Made by a program: the position numbers and the translations under genes
Source: Paenibacillus azoreducens
GTDB lineage: Bacteria; Bacillota; Bacilli; Paenibacillales; Paenibacillaceae
DNA: 64,000 bases
Assembly: GCF_021654775.1 (NCBI RefSeq)
Contig: NZ_AP025343.1
Location: forward strand, 3,687,501 to 3,751,500
Direction of reading: 5' to 3'
The notes under the pieces: generated by a model
Database searches by the model: none
Told to the model about the DNA's origin: nothing
Seen by the model: only the letters and a program-made list of their open reading frames with translations
Shown: piece by piece, positions 35,301 through 44,071 of the stretch
Layout: each line of letters starts with the position of its first letter
Numbering within the stretch: the first letter of the stretch is position 1

Positions 35301-36008
35301 AACGTCGGTCTGCTCGCCCCAGATTTGCGGAGATGCTGGCGGCAAATCGGCGTACCAATCGTAAAAGCTGAGCATCTCGCCCCCAAGCAGGGAAATAAAT
35401 CTTGCCCCCGAAGCGTAGCTGATCATCGACATGGCCGGAATCGGCGTGAATCCGGCAATCCGGTCAGGTCCGTATTTGCGGATCGTATATATTAACTGGG
35501 CGGAGATCAGCTTCGTCGCTTCTTGCCAGGTTACGCGTACATGACCGCCTTTTCCGCGGGCTTGTTTATAAGATTTGGATTTTTCCGGGTCTTCAACAAT
35601 GCTGGCCCAGGCAGCGACCGGATCGCTTTGTTCGTTTAACGCCTGATTCCACATCTTCCATAACCGGCCGCGCATATAAGGATATTTCACACGAAGCGGG
35701 CTGTACTCGTACCATGAGAACGAAGCCCCCCTCGGACATCCTCGTGGTTCGAATTCCGGCATGTCCGGTCCGCATGAAGGGTAATCAATCTGCTGATTTT
35801 CCCAGGTAATGATTCCGTTTTTGACGAATACCTTCCAGCTGCAGGAGCCTGTGCAATTCACGCCATGTGTAGTCCGCACGACCTTGTCATGAGACCAGCG
35901 TTTGCGGTACATGTCCTCCCATTCCCTGCTTTTTTCTTCTAGCACGGACCAGTTGCCTGAATAGCTCTCCAATCTTTTAAAGAACTTCAGTCCTGATTTT
36001 CGTTTCAT
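32334..36008 (-). CDS. narG: Respiratory nitrate reductase alpha subunit NarG (molybdenum)
   Basis: 1224 residues from ATG 36008 (MKRKSGLKFFKRLESYSGNW); the frame is open further upstream but without a matching family sequence. FS0 cluster ligands H48, C52, C56 and C91 (THGVNCTGSCSW; SCGPDMPEFEPRGCPRG), Mo-bis-MGD binding segments such as IMWGSNVPLTRTPDAHF and the C-terminal molybdopterin domain ending YYGPIGNQRDVYVAVRKM. Cytoplasmic-facing catalytic subunit reducing nitrate to nitrite with menaquinol electrons through NarH and NarI. First gene of narGHJI; no Tat signal, as expected for Nar. Confidence 0.98.
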   Translation of the reverse strand: MKRKSGLKFFKRLESYSGNWSVLEEKSREWEDMYRKRWSHDKVVRTTHGVNCTGSCSWKVFVKNGIITWENQQIDYPSCGPDMPEFEPRGCPRGASFSWYEYSPLRVKYPYMRGRLWKMWNQALNEQSDPVAAWASIVEDPEKSKSYKQARGKGGHVRVTWQEATKLISAQLIYTIRKYGPDRIAGFTPIPAMSMISYASGARFISLLGGEMLSFYDWYADLPPASPQIWGEQTDVPESSDWYNAGYLIMWGSNVPLTRTPDAHFMTEVRYKGTKVVSVAPDYAENVKFADNWLAPNPGTDAAIAQAMTHVILKEFYHERQESLFLNYAKQYTDMPFLLLLDEHERGYKAGRFLRASDLGDTSQHAEWKPVIIDETTDEILAPNGTMGQRWEQDRKWNLILKREDGSRIDPALSVETHEAEWQTICFPFFDNNANGTFERKIPAKKIKLSDGTERLAVTVYDLMLSQYGIGRAGSGAESAGYEDANSHYTPAWQEQITGVKASVVIQIAREFAQNSLDTGGRSMIIMGAGINHWFNSDTIYRSILNLVILTASQGVNGGGWAHYVGQEKCRPIEGWSTVAFAKDWQGPPRQQNATSFFYFATDQWKYEEMGADSLKSPTSGDIRYKHPADYNVLAARLGWLPSYPQFNKNSLTFAEEAAKQGKTANEDIVKHSLEQIVSGETRFAAEDPDAPENYPRSLFVWRSNLISSSAKGQEYFMKHLLGAADSLLSTPNEDEKPEEMVWREDVEGKLDLLVALDFRMTATPMYADVVLPAATWYEKTDLSSTDMHPFVHPFNPAVDPLWESRSDWDIYRTIAQTFSEMAETYLPGVYKDLVSTPLTHDSVNEIAQPYGEVKDWRKGEIAAIPGKTMPNLTVVERDFTKIYEKFITLGPNLATGKIGAHGVSFSVAEEYEELKRINGTYEDDTIKNGLPKLRTARNAADAILNISSATNGKVSQRAWESAEQDTGVELKDISADRAAERITFQSITAQPREVIPTPVFTGSNKMGRRYSPFTTNIERLVPFRTLTGRQHFYIDHEIFLQFGEALPVYKPTLPPMVFGPRDKQITGGKDALVLRYLTPHGKWNIDSTYQDNLHMLTLFRGGPTVWLNNDDAAANDIQDNDWLEVYNRNGVVTARAVVSHRMPKGTMYMYHAQDKHINVPGSEITKDRGGSHNAPTRIHVKPTQMVGGYAQLSYGFNYYGPIGNQRDVYVAVRKMKEVDWLED

Positions 36009-36110
36009 TGGATAGTTCAACTCCTTTGCGAGAACAACAATGATTGGGGAATCAATTGTGTCTACCATTCGTCTGTCTTTATTATGAGTACCGCGTTAAT
36101 CCGTTCCAAT

Positions 36111-36144
36111 TAGGGAAACTCCTATATCCCCGCGAGAATTCCCT
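36111..36144. promoter_or_regulatory. AGGGAA/TTCCCT-type elements upstream of narG
   Basis: TAGGGAAACTCCTA (36111-36124) and a TTCCCTT motif near 36139-36145 resemble the double palindrome before narK, at a similar distance from the start codon (about 105-135 bp). Candidate NreC recognition region. Confidence 0.45.
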
Positions 36145-36166
36145 TGGTTCTGTGTTTGAGATACCA

Positions 36167-36201
36167 AACAGCCCCTCTCCGTGTAAAGGAAAGGGGCTGT
36201 T
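36167..36201. terminator. Hairpin upstream of narG
   Basis: A perfect ten-base stem AACAGCCCCT / AGGGGCTGTT with a 15-base loop. No clear T run on either strand; may back up the terminator at 36242-36277. Confidence 0.45.
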
Positions 36202-36241
36202 GCAACGTATAGCGGAAGTTACAAATGGTTTCTGGTATAAA

Positions 36242-36277
36242 AAAGCAACCAAACAGTCATTACTGATTGGTTGCTTT
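36242..36277 (-). terminator. Terminator of the oleate hydratase gene
   Basis: AAAGCAACCAA / TTGGTTGCTTT stem with a 14-base loop; on the minus strand it ends in a T run, 74 bases past the stop. It insulates the nar operon. Confidence 0.8.
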
Positions 36278-36350
36278 CGACATAGACCGATTTCCCTTAA
36301 TTGAGAAAGTTCGATTTTTTCGTATCAACTATCCTGCATAAAGGAATCGT

Positions 36351-38120
36351 TTAGATTAACTTATACTCCTTAAGCAGCTGCATGATTCTGGTACGGGAAA
36401 TCTTTTCTAGGCCTGTCATCGCAGCTAGTTGCACTGTTGGAGGCAGCTCCATCTCGGTTAGTTTCTTACCGTCCATCATCTTGGCTGTGGAATCCATCAA
36501 TACACGGACGTCATAGGCGGATCCAAATACTTCAGGCACGCCCCGATCAACGTCAAGCAGCGTGTACACAGCTTCCATAGCTGTACGTACCGAATACTCT
36601 GTAGTGAACACCGTGTCTCGCGGTGTTTCGGCAAAGTTGCCGATAAAGGCGGCATTGACGCAACCATCAGGGACTACATTCGGACGGTCTCCCGCAGCTC
36701 TTGGCATGAAGTACGAGGTTACATAAGGCATCATGCAAGGAACACAGTTCGCGGAATTTACCGCTAGTTCATGAATCTCTGCTTCCGGTACGCCCATGTG
36801 ATAGAGCCATTCTTCCGTGATCTCAATACCCGTGCAGTCCTTCATAGGTTTCTTGATGTAGTCACCCGGCACGTCGCAGTACAAGCTGTATACCCATACG
36901 ACGAGCTGGTCTTTCGGCTGGGATTTGAAGTGAGGCTGACGGTTCAGCGTAAAGCTCATCAGCCATTTCGAATCTTTTACCGTCACGATACCGCCGGTAA
37001 CGACCTTGCCGCTAAATGGATCGCGCTTGCAGATCTTCTCGATATAAGGCGGAATGCGGCCATCCAGCGTTGTAATGGTGGCAGATTCCCAATTGCTTTC
37101 CGCAATGTTGCCGCAGAATTTATCCGGACGGCCAAATGCAGGATCTTGTTCCGCGATCTTCTTCCAAAGCTCCCAGCTTCCCCCGAGGGATGTGTTCATA
37201 ACTGCAGGAGTATTGTTGTCGCCTAAAGAGGAGCATTCGGTATTGCTGCCATTGGTGATGAATACCAAATCATTTTCAGTCAGGTCAATATGTTTTTCTT
37301 GTCCTTTTTGAACATAAACCAGCTTTTTGGCAACTTTCTTGTTCTCCGTAATGTCAAACTCGACATTGGTTACGGTCGTTGCGTATTGGAAGGTAACACC
37401 ATGGCTTTTCAAATACTCGAGTAGTGGCAGCGCAAGGGATTCGTACTGATTGTATTTGGTGAATTTCAACGCCGAGAAATCTGGCAATCCGCCGATATGA
37501 TGGATGAATCTAGCGATATATCTGCGCATTTCCATCGCGCTGTGCCATGGTTCAAACGCAAACATCGTCTGCCAGTAAAGCCAGAAATTCGAGTTGAAGA
37601 AATCTTCCGAAAAGACATCTGTAATCTTCATATCTTCAAGAGCTTCTTCTGGAGTAAAGAACAACTTGATGATTTCCATCGAAGCGGATTGACTAAGTGT
37701 GAATTTGCCATCGGTATGTGCATCCTCACCACGATTGAGGATAGCACGCTGCAAGGAGTAGTTAGGATCCTCCTTGTTGAGCCAGTAAAATTCATCTAAT
37801 ACCGATGCCCCCTCCGTTTCCAAGGAAGGAATAGAGCGGAATAGATCCCAAAGGCATTCGAAATGGTTCTCCATTTCACGGCCACCGCGGATAATGAATC
37901 CTCGTCCGTCATCATAGATGCCGTCCAATCCGCCGCCGGAGATATCGAGTTCCTCCAAAATATGAATGTTTTCCCCTTTCATCTGGCCATCGCGTATCAG
38001 GAATGCGGCTGCGGACAGTGATGCTAGGCCAGCGCCGATTAGATAGGCGGATTTTTGATCAACACCGTGTGGTTTCTTCGGACGGGCAAAAGCTTCGTAG
38101 TTTCCATTGCTGTAATACAT
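36351..38120 (-). CDS. ohyA: Oleate hydratase (myosin-cross-reactive antigen family)
   Basis: 589 residues from ATG 38120 ([20 protein letters not shown]), behind AAAGGAGGTTGTT; a second ATG three bases earlier is equally possible. FAD-binding region [20 protein letters not shown] with ISGGGLDG and [20 protein letters not shown], the latter carrying the Glu of the active site in this family. The enzyme adds water to the cis-9 bond of oleate or palmitoleate to give 10-hydroxy fatty acids, often a defence against host or environmental unsaturated fatty acids. Single gene preceded by tandem dyads, so it is probably fatty-acid-inducible. Confidence 0.96.
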   Translation of the reverse strand: MYYSNGNYEAFARPKKPHGVDQKSAYLIGAGLASLSAAAFLIRDGQMKGENIHILEELDISGGGLDGIYDDGRGFIIRGGREMENHFECLWDLFRSIPSLETEGASVLDEFYWLNKEDPNYSLQRAILNRGEDAHTDGKFTLSQSASMEIIKLFFTPEEALEDMKITDVFSEDFFNSNFWLYWQTMFAFEPWHSAMEMRRYIARFIHHIGGLPDFSALKFTKYNQYESLALPLLEYLKSHGVTFQYATTVTNVEFDITENKKVAKKLVYVQKGQEKHIDLTENDLVFITNGSNTECSSLGDNNTPAVMNTSLGGSWELWKKIAEQDPAFGRPDKFCGNIAESNWESATITTLDGRIPPYIEKICKRDPFSGKVVTGGIVTVKDSKWLMSFTLNRQPHFKSQPKDQLVVWVYSLYCDVPGDYIKKPMKDCTGIEITEEWLYHMGVPEAEIHELAVNSANCVPCMMPYVTSYFMPRAAGDRPNVVPDGCVNAAFIGNFAETPRDTVFTTEYSVRTAMEAVYTLLDVDRGVPEVFGSAYDVRVLMDSTAKMMDGKKLTEMELPPTVQLAAMTGLEKISRTRIMQLLKEYKLI

Positions 38121-38140
38121 CATAACAACCTCCTTTAATG

Positions 38141-38199
38141 TTCCTGACACTTAACTGTATTGGAATATAAGTGTTCCTGACACCTTTACTGTATAGGAA
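38141..38199. promoter_or_regulatory. Two direct copies of a dyad operator upstream of ohyA
   Basis: TTCCTGACACTTAACTGTAT+TGGAA (38141-38165) and TTCCTGACACCTTTACTGTA+TAGGAA (38174-38199) are 33 bp apart. Each has inverted arms TTCC(T)..ACA / TGT..GGAA. They end 21 bases before the start codon and could repress by blocking polymerase. The binding protein is not encoded nearby. Confidence 0.65.
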
Positions 38200-38288
38200 C
38201 ATAAATGGAATAAAAATAGACAGTAAAAGCCCTATGTACAAAATTTCAACATTTGTTGTCATGTGTCTAATAAATCAACGACAAAAAG

Positions 38289-38328
38289 CCGCAAGCAGCA
38301 TGTCTTATCAAAGGCATACCGCTTGCGG
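38289..38328 (-). terminator. Terminator of the met-luxS operon
   Basis: CCGCAAGC / GCTTGCGG outer stem with a GCATG/GGCATA inner part; the minus strand ends in CTTTTTG. It starts 21 bases beyond the mtnN stop. Confidence 0.8.
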
Positions 38329-38348
38329 GTCGGAATTATTTTATATAG

Positions 38349-39068
38349 CTACACGGCGCTCGACTGGATCTGCTGAACCAGCAGCTCAGTAAAATGTGCA
38401 GCATGCTTGGCAACGTCATCCAGATTATCATCGAAGCTGTCGGCCGTATCGCCACCGTGTCCGGTAATATCCGATACCGCCTTGATGGCTAACACCGGAA
38501 TGCCATATTGGGCAGCAGCTTGCACGATCGCCAGCCCTTCCATGTCCGATACCTTGACGGAAGGAAAGGTCGATTTAATCCATTCGACTCGTTCCGATTC
38601 GCTCATGAATGAATCCAGCGTCAGTACTAATCCGAAATCCAGGGAATACGGCAGCTTATCTGCTACTGCAGCAGCTTGTCTGGCTACATCCACCCATTCC
38701 TCGTCCAAATCATATTTCACCGGCATTTGCGGAACCTGACCATGCTCATATCCAAAGCAGGTCGCATCGACATCGCCATACCTGTACTGTGTAGCGACAA
38801 CGACATCGCCAACCTTTAATCCATCGGCAAATGCACCGGAGGAACCTGAATTGATGATTAAATCCGGTTTATAACGTTCGATAAGCAGCGTAACCGCAAC
38901 AGCTGCATTGACTTTGCCGATACCGCTTTCCACCAAAATTATAGGCTGATCCCGGTAAATTGCTTCTTCAACGATGACCTTGCCCACCTGTGACCTTGCC
39001 TGTATTCGGGATTCACTGCGAAACGGAGCCATTTCCTCCGCCATTGCAGCTATAATTGCAATTCTCAT
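38349..39068 (-). CDS. mtnN: 5'-methylthioadenosine/S-adenosylhomocysteine nucleosidase
   Basis: 239 residues from ATG 39068 behind AGAGAGGCTAACT. MRIAIIAAMAEEMAPF with the catalytic Glu, VESGIGKVNAAVA, INSGSSGAFADGLKVGDVVV, VSDMEGLAIVQAA (substrate-binding Met-Glu) and AIKAVSDITGHGG with the catalytic Asp. Cleaves S-adenosylhomocysteine to adenine and S-ribosylhomocysteine, the substrate of LuxS, and 5'-methylthioadenosine to methylthioribose. Last gene of the operon, 11 bases after metQ. Confidence 0.95.
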   Translation of the reverse strand: MRIAIIAAMAEEMAPFRSESRIQARSQVGKVIVEEAIYRDQPIILVESGIGKVNAAVAVTLLIERYKPDLIINSGSSGAFADGLKVGDVVVATQYRYGDVDATCFGYEHGQVPQMPVKYDLDEEWVDVARQAAAVADKLPYSLDFGLVLTLDSFMSESERVEWIKSTFPSVKVSDMEGLAIVQAAAQYGIPVLAIKAVSDITGHGGDTADSFDDNLDDVAKHAAHFTELLVQQIQSSAV

Positions 39069-39079
39069 AGTTAGCCTCT

Positions 39080-39928
39080 CTATTCTTCCAGGAATGAAAC
39101 CGGCTTATTTACGGGCACTTTCGTGCCGCCGAATTCTTGTTCTATATATTTTTGCGTATCGTCGTTATGATACAATTCACCTAATTTCAAGATGCCAGGA
39201 TCGTCCTTTTTATCAGAGGTGGTCACAAGCACGTTGATACTGCTTTTTGTGTCGACGGATACTTCCTCATGGAACAAGGAGTCCTTCAATACGTTTAATC
39301 CGCCTTCCATTGCGACCGTATTACCGATCAACACCAGATCCACGTCTTGGATCACGCGCGGACCGGTCGTGTCGTCGATCAACTTGAATTTTAGATGTTT
39401 GGGATTGTCGGCGATATCGTTAACCGAACCTGTTCCCTCATTGAAACCATCTTTTAACTTGATGAGTCCGGCTACCTGCAACAGTTTTAATCCTCTGGCC
39501 GTATTAGCCGGATTATCTGCCAATGCGACGAGAGCGCCATCCGGGACATCATTCATGTTCTTGATCTTCTGAGAATAAATCCCCATCGGCTCCAGATACG
39601 TGGTCGCTACCGCTACAAGATTAGCATTGCTTTCTTTATTGTAGCTGACCAAATAACCCCAGGATTGGAAGGCGTTCACGTCAACTTCTCCCTCTTTGGT
39701 TGCGTTATTTGTAACGACACCGCCATCGATCTCCTTGACTTCAATATTGAGCTTGGCATCCTTGGCCGCCTGAGATTGCGCGATATGCTTCCAAATCTGG
39801 GCGTCGGAACCCATGGAACCGATAACGATTTTCTCACCGTCGCCCGCTGCTTTGCTGCCACAGCCTGCGGCCGCTAGTAGTAATGTCAATCCAAGCGCTA
39901 ATCCGCTCAACGTTTTTTTTATATTCAT
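39080..39928 (-). CDS. metQ: Methionine ABC transporter substrate-binding lipoprotein MetQ
   Basis: 282 residues from ATG 39928 behind GGGGGGGCGAAGGCAT. Lipoprotein signal ending LLLAAAGC, then the NlpA/MetQ fold (KIVIGSMGSDAQIWKHIAQS; EVDVNAFQSWGYLVSYNKES; ALVALADNPANTARGL). Binds methionine outside the membrane and delivers it to MetI/MetN. It is separated from metN-metI by luxS and an SDR gene but lies on the same strand within short gaps. Confidence 0.93.
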   Translation of the reverse strand: MNIKKTLSGLALGLTLLLAAAGCGSKAAGDGEKIVIGSMGSDAQIWKHIAQSQAAKDAKLNIEVKEIDGGVVTNNATKEGEVDVNAFQSWGYLVSYNKESNANLVAVATTYLEPMGIYSQKIKNMNDVPDGALVALADNPANTARGLKLLQVAGLIKLKDGFNEGTGSVNDIADNPKHLKFKLIDDTTGPRVIQDVDLVLIGNTVAMEGGLNVLKDSLFHEEVSVDTKSSINVLVTTSDKKDDPGILKLGELYHNDDTQKYIEQEFGGTKVPVNKPVSFLEE

Positions 39929-39967
39929 ATGCCTTCGCCCCCCCTGGATGAAAAAAATATCATTACC

Positions 39968-40738
39968 CTAATGCATCGTCATGCCGCCGGTTACATTAAT
40001 GGCCTGTCCTGTCATATATGAAGATAATGGGCTAGCCAGAAATAACACGACATTCGCAACATCTTGAACCTCGGCGGTCCTTCCCAGCGGAACCTGAGAA
40101 CAATCCTCTGCATAGATCTCCTCTGCGGTCATCCCGCGGATTAATCCGCCTTCAATACGTTCTCGATGCTTCATCGGCGTCTCCACAATACCTGGACATA
40201 CCGCATTGACCAGAATGTTATGCCGCGCCAGTTCAATCGCCATGACTTTAGTTAACCCTAGAACAGCATGTTTGGACGCGCAGTATCCGCCCATGGCCCG
40301 ATATCCGTTTTTTCCGGCCTGTGATGCCATTTGAATGATTCTGCCCGGTTTCCCGGCTTCGACCATCTTCTTCGCAAATATTTTGGATACCAGATATAGC
40401 CCGGTGGAATTGATGGAGAATACCTTTTCCCAATCTTCCAGCCTGCTGTCAATCACATAATCCATCGTGGAAATGCCTGCGCAATTTACAACGATATCCG
40501 GAACCCCTGACTGCTCCAACAGGATATCTGACCAGCGATAGATATCCTCCGGTCGGGACAAGTCCAGTCTAGACTCATATAACCGACCGTCAATATCCTT
40601 ATAATCATCTGTATACGCGAGATCGGCTGAGATAACCTTAGCCCCGCCCTCCAGCAATATTTGCACGATACCTTGTCCGATGCCTGAATTTCCGCCAGTT
40701 ACAACCGCCGTTAGATGCGATAAATCAAGCGTAATCAT
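39968..40738 (-). CDS. Short-chain dehydrogenase/reductase in the methionine operon
   Basis: 256 residues from ATG 40738. The luxS stop is only seven bases upstream, so translation is probably coupled. Classical SDR: VVTGGNSGIGQGI nucleotide site, D at the end of strand 2 (VISADLAYTD) pointing to NAD(H), NCAGIS, catalytic Ser in IIQMASQAGKNG, and YCASKHA. C-terminus YMTGQAINVTGGMTMH is typical. The substrate is unknown. Its place between luxS and metQ suggests a link with 4,5-dihydroxy-2,3-pentanedione/AI-2 or a related carbonyl product, but that is inference. Confidence 0.85.
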   Translation of the reverse strand: MITLDLSHLTAVVTGGNSGIGQGIVQILLEGGAKVISADLAYTDDYKDIDGRLYESRLDLSRPEDIYRWSDILLEQSGVPDIVVNCAGISTMDYVIDSRLEDWEKVFSINSTGLYLVSKIFAKKMVEAGKPGRIIQMASQAGKNGYRAMGGYCASKHAVLGLTKVMAIELARHNILVNAVCPGIVETPMKHRERIEGGLIRGMTAEEIYAEDCSQVPLGRTAEVQDVANVVLFLASPLSSYMTGQAINVTGGMTMH

Positions 40739-40744
40739 CACGAA

Positions 40745-41206
40745 TTACAATACCCTTTCAAATGGATCTCTGCTGATTCCGGCACCCAGTACAATCTTCG
40801 CGTATTCTTGCGCCGAGAACAGCGAATGATCCTTGTAATTGCCGCATTCCAACGCAGATACAGCCGGAACCTCCGTCGTTTCCAATACGCGCTGGAGCGT
40901 TCTTTCCAATGCGGATGCGATTTCTTCCGGTTCATGCTCATTCCAGAGAATCAAATAATACCCCGTTCTGCACCCCATAGGCGAAATATCGATGATTCCT
41001 TGAATCTCATCCCTCATATATGTAGCCAACAGATGTTCAAGAGTATGAAGCGCAGCCGTCGGAATTGCATCTTTGTTCGGTTGCAGGAAGCGCAGGTCGT
41101 ATTTTTGCACGGTGCTGCCTTTCTCGTCATGCTCGATCCCTGCCGCTCTGACATAAGGAGCCTTTACGATCGTGTGGTCCAATTGGAAACTTTCTACTTT
41201 TGCCAT
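40745..41206 (-). CDS. luxS: S-ribosylhomocysteine lyase LuxS
   Basis: 153 residues from ATG 41206. Metal ligands in HTLEHLLA (H54, H58), with E57, and the late Cys in SALECGNYKDHSLF (C121); C79 in SPMGCRTGYY is the catalytic base region. Converts S-ribosylhomocysteine to homocysteine and the AI-2 precursor DPD. Fits exactly between mtnN, which makes its substrate, and the methionine importer genes. Length is standard. Confidence 0.97.
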   Translation of the reverse strand: MAKVESFQLDHTIVKAPYVRAAGIEHDEKGSTVQKYDLRFLQPNKDAIPTAALHTLEHLLATYMRDEIQGIIDISPMGCRTGYYLILWNEHEPEEIASALERTLQRVLETTEVPAVSALECGNYKDHSLFSAQEYAKIVLGAGISRDPFERVL

Positions 41207-41294
41207 TGTACTTCAGTCCTTTTTTATAGTTTTGTATATTTATTTCAGTACGTACCCGGAGGCAGATACTGCATAAACCGTTGCAGGCTTGATG

Positions 41295-41975
41295 TTAATG
41301 CGTTGCCTTCTTGGTAAAATAATCACCGATGAATTGGCACGCAAACACCAGAATCAGGATCAAAATGGTTGCTACAAGCGTGATATCCGTCTGGAATCGG
41401 TTATACCCCTTATTAATAGCCAGACTGCCTAATCCTCCCGAGCCAATAGCGCCCGCCATCGTCGTCAGTCCGATCAGGTTAATGACCGTAACCGAAGAAG
41501 CGCGGATAATTCCTGCCAAGCCCTCCTTCAGATAAACACGGAAAATAATCTCAATCGGCCCCGAACCCATGGATTGAGCCGCTTCAATTATCCCGGGATC
41601 CACCTCTATCAGCGCATTTTGTATTTGTCTGGCATAGAAAGGTACGATTCCGATTACCAAAGGCACTATAGCTGCATGCATGCCGATCGATGTCCCTACG
41701 ATTAGACGGGTAAGCGGAACGACAACGGCGATGAGAATGATAAACGGAATGGATCTGAACAGGTTAATGATTTTTTCCACGACACTATAAATCAGCCTGT
41801 TCTCCAAAATACCTCCCTTATCTACCACAACTAGGGTAACGCCAAACAATATGCCGAATAACACGGAAAATAATGAGGTCACCGCCACCATATAAATCGT
41901 TTCATAGATGCTCAAGAGTATATCCTCTCTTAAACTCCATATATTCGGGAAATATTTCATGAAAAAATCGCTCAT
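41295..41975 (-). CDS. metI: Methionine ABC transporter permease MetI
   Basis: 226 residues; ATG 41975 overlaps the metN stop. Five or six hydrophobic segments, with the coupling loop [23 protein letters not shown] and the DL-methionine transporter pattern [20 protein letters not shown]. Forms the membrane channel with MetN and takes substrate from MetQ. Confidence 0.93.
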   Translation of the reverse strand: MSDFFMKYFPNIWSLREDILLSIYETIYMVAVTSLFSVLFGILFGVTLVVVDKGGILENRLIYSVVEKIINLFRSIPFIILIAVVVPLTRLIVGTSIGMHAAIVPLVIGIVPFYARQIQNALIEVDPGIIEAAQSMGSGPIEIIFRVYLKEGLAGIIRASSVTVINLIGLTTMAGAIGSGGLGSLAINKGYNRFQTDITLVATILILILVFACQFIGDYFTKKATH

Positions 41976-43039
41976 ACCGGATCACCTGCTTTACTGTTCT
42001 GTAACAGACGGGAGTCGATCATCTCGACGGTCAAGTTAACCGCCTGCAAATACTGCAGAGCTGCTTCCAAATCGCTGGCGGCGCCCGACATGACAACGAT
42101 CAAATTGCCGATCGGCGTCTGTTGTAAAATTTCCACATTCGCGAATAAAAGATTGGTCGTCACCCGATAACGCGCGGTAAGCGCTGAAATAACCGGCTCG
42201 CTTGTACTATCGCCAATATAAGAAATCTTGCACAAGATATCATTATCCTTCAGATGGACCAATGACGGATGCAGCGCGAGCTTTTCCAGCGTCTGCTCAA
42301 CATGAGTCGCCGTATTGATAAAATCGCGGGTTAGCGCATTTTGCGGATTGCTGAAGATGGAGACGATATCACCTTGCTCGATAATCCGACCGGCTTCCAT
42401 TACTGCTACTTTGTTGCATATTTCTTTCACCACCTGCATTTCATGCGTAATAATAACGATTGTCAAGCCGAGGTCTTGATTCAATTTCTTCAACAATTTC
42501 AGGATGGATAACGTTGTTTTGGGGTCCAGAGCGCTGGTTGCTTCGTCGCATAAGAGTATCTCCGGGTCATTCGCCAGCGCTCTGGCAATGGCTACCCTCT
42601 GCTTCTGTCCACCCGATAATTGAGAAGGATAAGCTTCCCGCTTATCCGATAATCCTACTAACTCAAGCAAATCATTGACCTTCCGGGCTCTTTCGCGCTT
42701 GGAAAGTTTGGAGCTTTTTAAAGGGTAATCCACATTATCAAAGATCGTTCTGGAACTCATCAGGTTAAAATGTTGGAAGATCATGCCGATCTTCTTTCTA
42801 GCCGCGCGCAGCTCTTTGGAATTCAAGGACAGTAAATCCTGTCCGTTCACTTCAACACTTCCCGATGTAGGTCGCTGCAGCAGGTTAATGACGCGAACCA
42901 AAGTACTCTTCCCGGCCCCGCTGTAGCCTACAATGCCATATACATCACCAGCATCAACCTGCAGATTGACATCCCGAACGGCTGGCACCGGCTGAGAGCC
43001 AGATTCAAAAGTAACATTAATATTAGATAGAGAAATCAT
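41972..43039 (-). CDS. metN: Methionine ABC transporter ATP-binding protein MetN
   Basis: 355 residues from ATG 43039 (TTG 43048 overlaps the ribosome site GGAAGGG). Walker [19 protein letters not shown]-loop [10 protein letters not shown], signature [16 protein letters not shown], Walker [13 protein letters not shown], then a C-terminal NIL/ACT-like regulatory domain (about 275-350) that in MetN binds methionine and causes trans-inhibition. First gene of metN-metI-luxS-SDR-metQ-mtnN. I found no S-box or T-box in the leader. Confidence 0.94.
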   Translation of the reverse strand: MISLSNINVTFESGSQPVPAVRDVNLQVDAGDVYGIVGYSGAGKSTLVRVINLLQRPTSGSVEVNGQDLLSLNSKELRAARKKIGMIFQHFNLMSSRTIFDNVDYPLKSSKLSKRERARKVNDLLELVGLSDKREAYPSQLSGGQKQRVAIARALANDPEILLCDEATSALDPKTTLSILKLLKKLNQDLGLTIVIITHEMQVVKEICNKVAVMEAGRIIEQGDIVSIFSNPQNALTRDFINTATHVEQTLEKLALHPSLVHLKDNDILCKISYIGDSTSEPVISALTARYRVTTNLLFANVEILQQTPIGNLIVVMSGAASDLEAALQYLQAVNLTVEMIDSRLLQNSKAGDPV

Positions 43040-43150
43040 AATGCCCAACCCTTCCTATTACTTCGATGTACTCAGATCTCCATAAAATTCATTTCAGTTA
43101 TTGTACATCAGAATAGTCGGAATTGAAACTAAAATTTTTTATTAGGGATT

Positions 43151-43197
43151 CCGCCAACATTTTAACGAAGCGCGGTGCGGCGTTAGCATGCTGGCGG
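43151..43197. repeat. GC-rich inverted repeat upstream of metN
   Basis: CCGCCAACATTTTAACG and CGTTAGCATGCTGGCGG pair at 14 of 17 positions around a GC-rich loop. It lies about 112-158 bp before metN and may be a leader structure or a short dispersed repeat. Confidence 0.4.
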
Positions 43198-43269
43198 TCT
43201 CGGTATTAATGACACAAACATTACCTTAAAATCGGTTTCGCACGCTTCGCGAGCTCAAAGATGCAATTA

Positions 43270-43303
43270 TAAAAACAGGCTCAAGCACTTGACTTGAGCC
43301 TGT
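43270..43303 (-). terminator. Terminator of the ABC importer operon
   Basis: ACAGGCTCAAG / CTTGAGCCTGT perfect 11-base stem, seven-base loop, followed on the minus strand by TTTTTAT, three bases past the last stop codon. Confidence 0.92.
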
Positions 43304-43306
43304 AAT

Positions 43307-44071
43307 TTATAACTCCCACGTGGTTTCGAGCATTTGCGTGGATTTGATTAACATGTTTGTATAGGCATCCCGGTTTTTCTCATTATGGAGGTCAGAAGTA
43401 TGAAATTGCTCGATCTTATTCCCGCCTTTCATAACTAAAATATCGTTGCAAAGTCCGGATATAAGCGAGAGGTCATGGGTGATGAACAGAAGAGATACCC
43501 CTTGTTCCTTCTGGATGGACTTCAGTAGATCGATCACCCGCTGTTGCAGTACGATATCAAGGCCCGAAACTATTTCATCGCAAATCAATAGATTAGGTTT
43601 AATCAATAGTGCTTTAGCTAGGCACGCCCTTTGATACTGCCCTCCGCTTAATTTACCCGGGCGTTTTCTAAGCAGGTCCTCGCGAAGACCCACCTTGTCT
43701 AAATACTCTAGAATTCTGTGTTTGCGCTCCAATCTATTCAAGTTGGTAAAGTTAACTAACGGTTCTTCCAAACACTGAAACAAGCTCATCGCCGGGTTCA
43801 ATATTGATGCCGTATTTTGAAACACAATCTGAATATCCCGATACCATTCTTTGTATGATTTGCTTCTTTTGCTGGGTAAGCTTCGTCCGTTAAACATAAT
43901 TTGACCCGATGTCGGTTGTTGTAATGCCATAATCAACTGAGCAAGCGTTGATTTACCGCTGCCACTCTCGCCTATAATGGCCAGAGAGCCTCCATTTTCG
44001 ATCTCGAAGCTAATGTCGTTCAGAATTTGCCTTCCATTAATTTCTTTGAACAGCTGTAGAACTTGAAGCAC
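43307..44071 (-). CDS. Peptide/nickel-type ABC importer ATP-binding protein (OppF/NikE-like)
   Basis: About 254 residues. I choose GTG 44071 (LQVLQLFKEINGRQILNDIS), nine bases after AAAGGAGGTG; an earlier GTG overlaps the ribosome site. Walker A GESGSGKSTLAQLIMAL, Q-loop IQIVFQNTASILNPAMS with the NP motif of the Opp/Nik group, signature KLSGGQYQRACLAKAL, Walker B LLICDEIVSGLD. It is shorter than OppF and lacks the usual C-terminal extension, as in NikE. Last gene of the Zur-box operon; overlaps its partner by 35 bases. Confidence 0.9.
   Translation of the reverse strand: MLQVLQLFKEINGRQILNDISFEIENGGSLAIIGESGSGKSTLAQLIMALQQPTSGQIMFNGRSLPSKRSKSYKEWYRDIQIVFQNTASILNPAMSLFQCLEEPLVNFTNLNRLERKHRILEYLDKVGLREDLLRKRPGKLSGGQYQRACLAKALLIKPNLLICDEIVSGLDIVLQQRVIDLLKSIQKEQGVSLLFITHDLSLISGLCNDILVMKGGNKIEQFHTSDLHNEKNRDAYTNMLIKSTQMLETTWEL

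Noticed and set aside
43151..43197. ACCGCG-containing structured leader before metN that could suggest a T-box or S-box riboswitch
   Set aside because: Only a short ACCGCG resemblance is present; the specifier stem, the full T-box sequence and a terminator are missing, and no S-box core was found.
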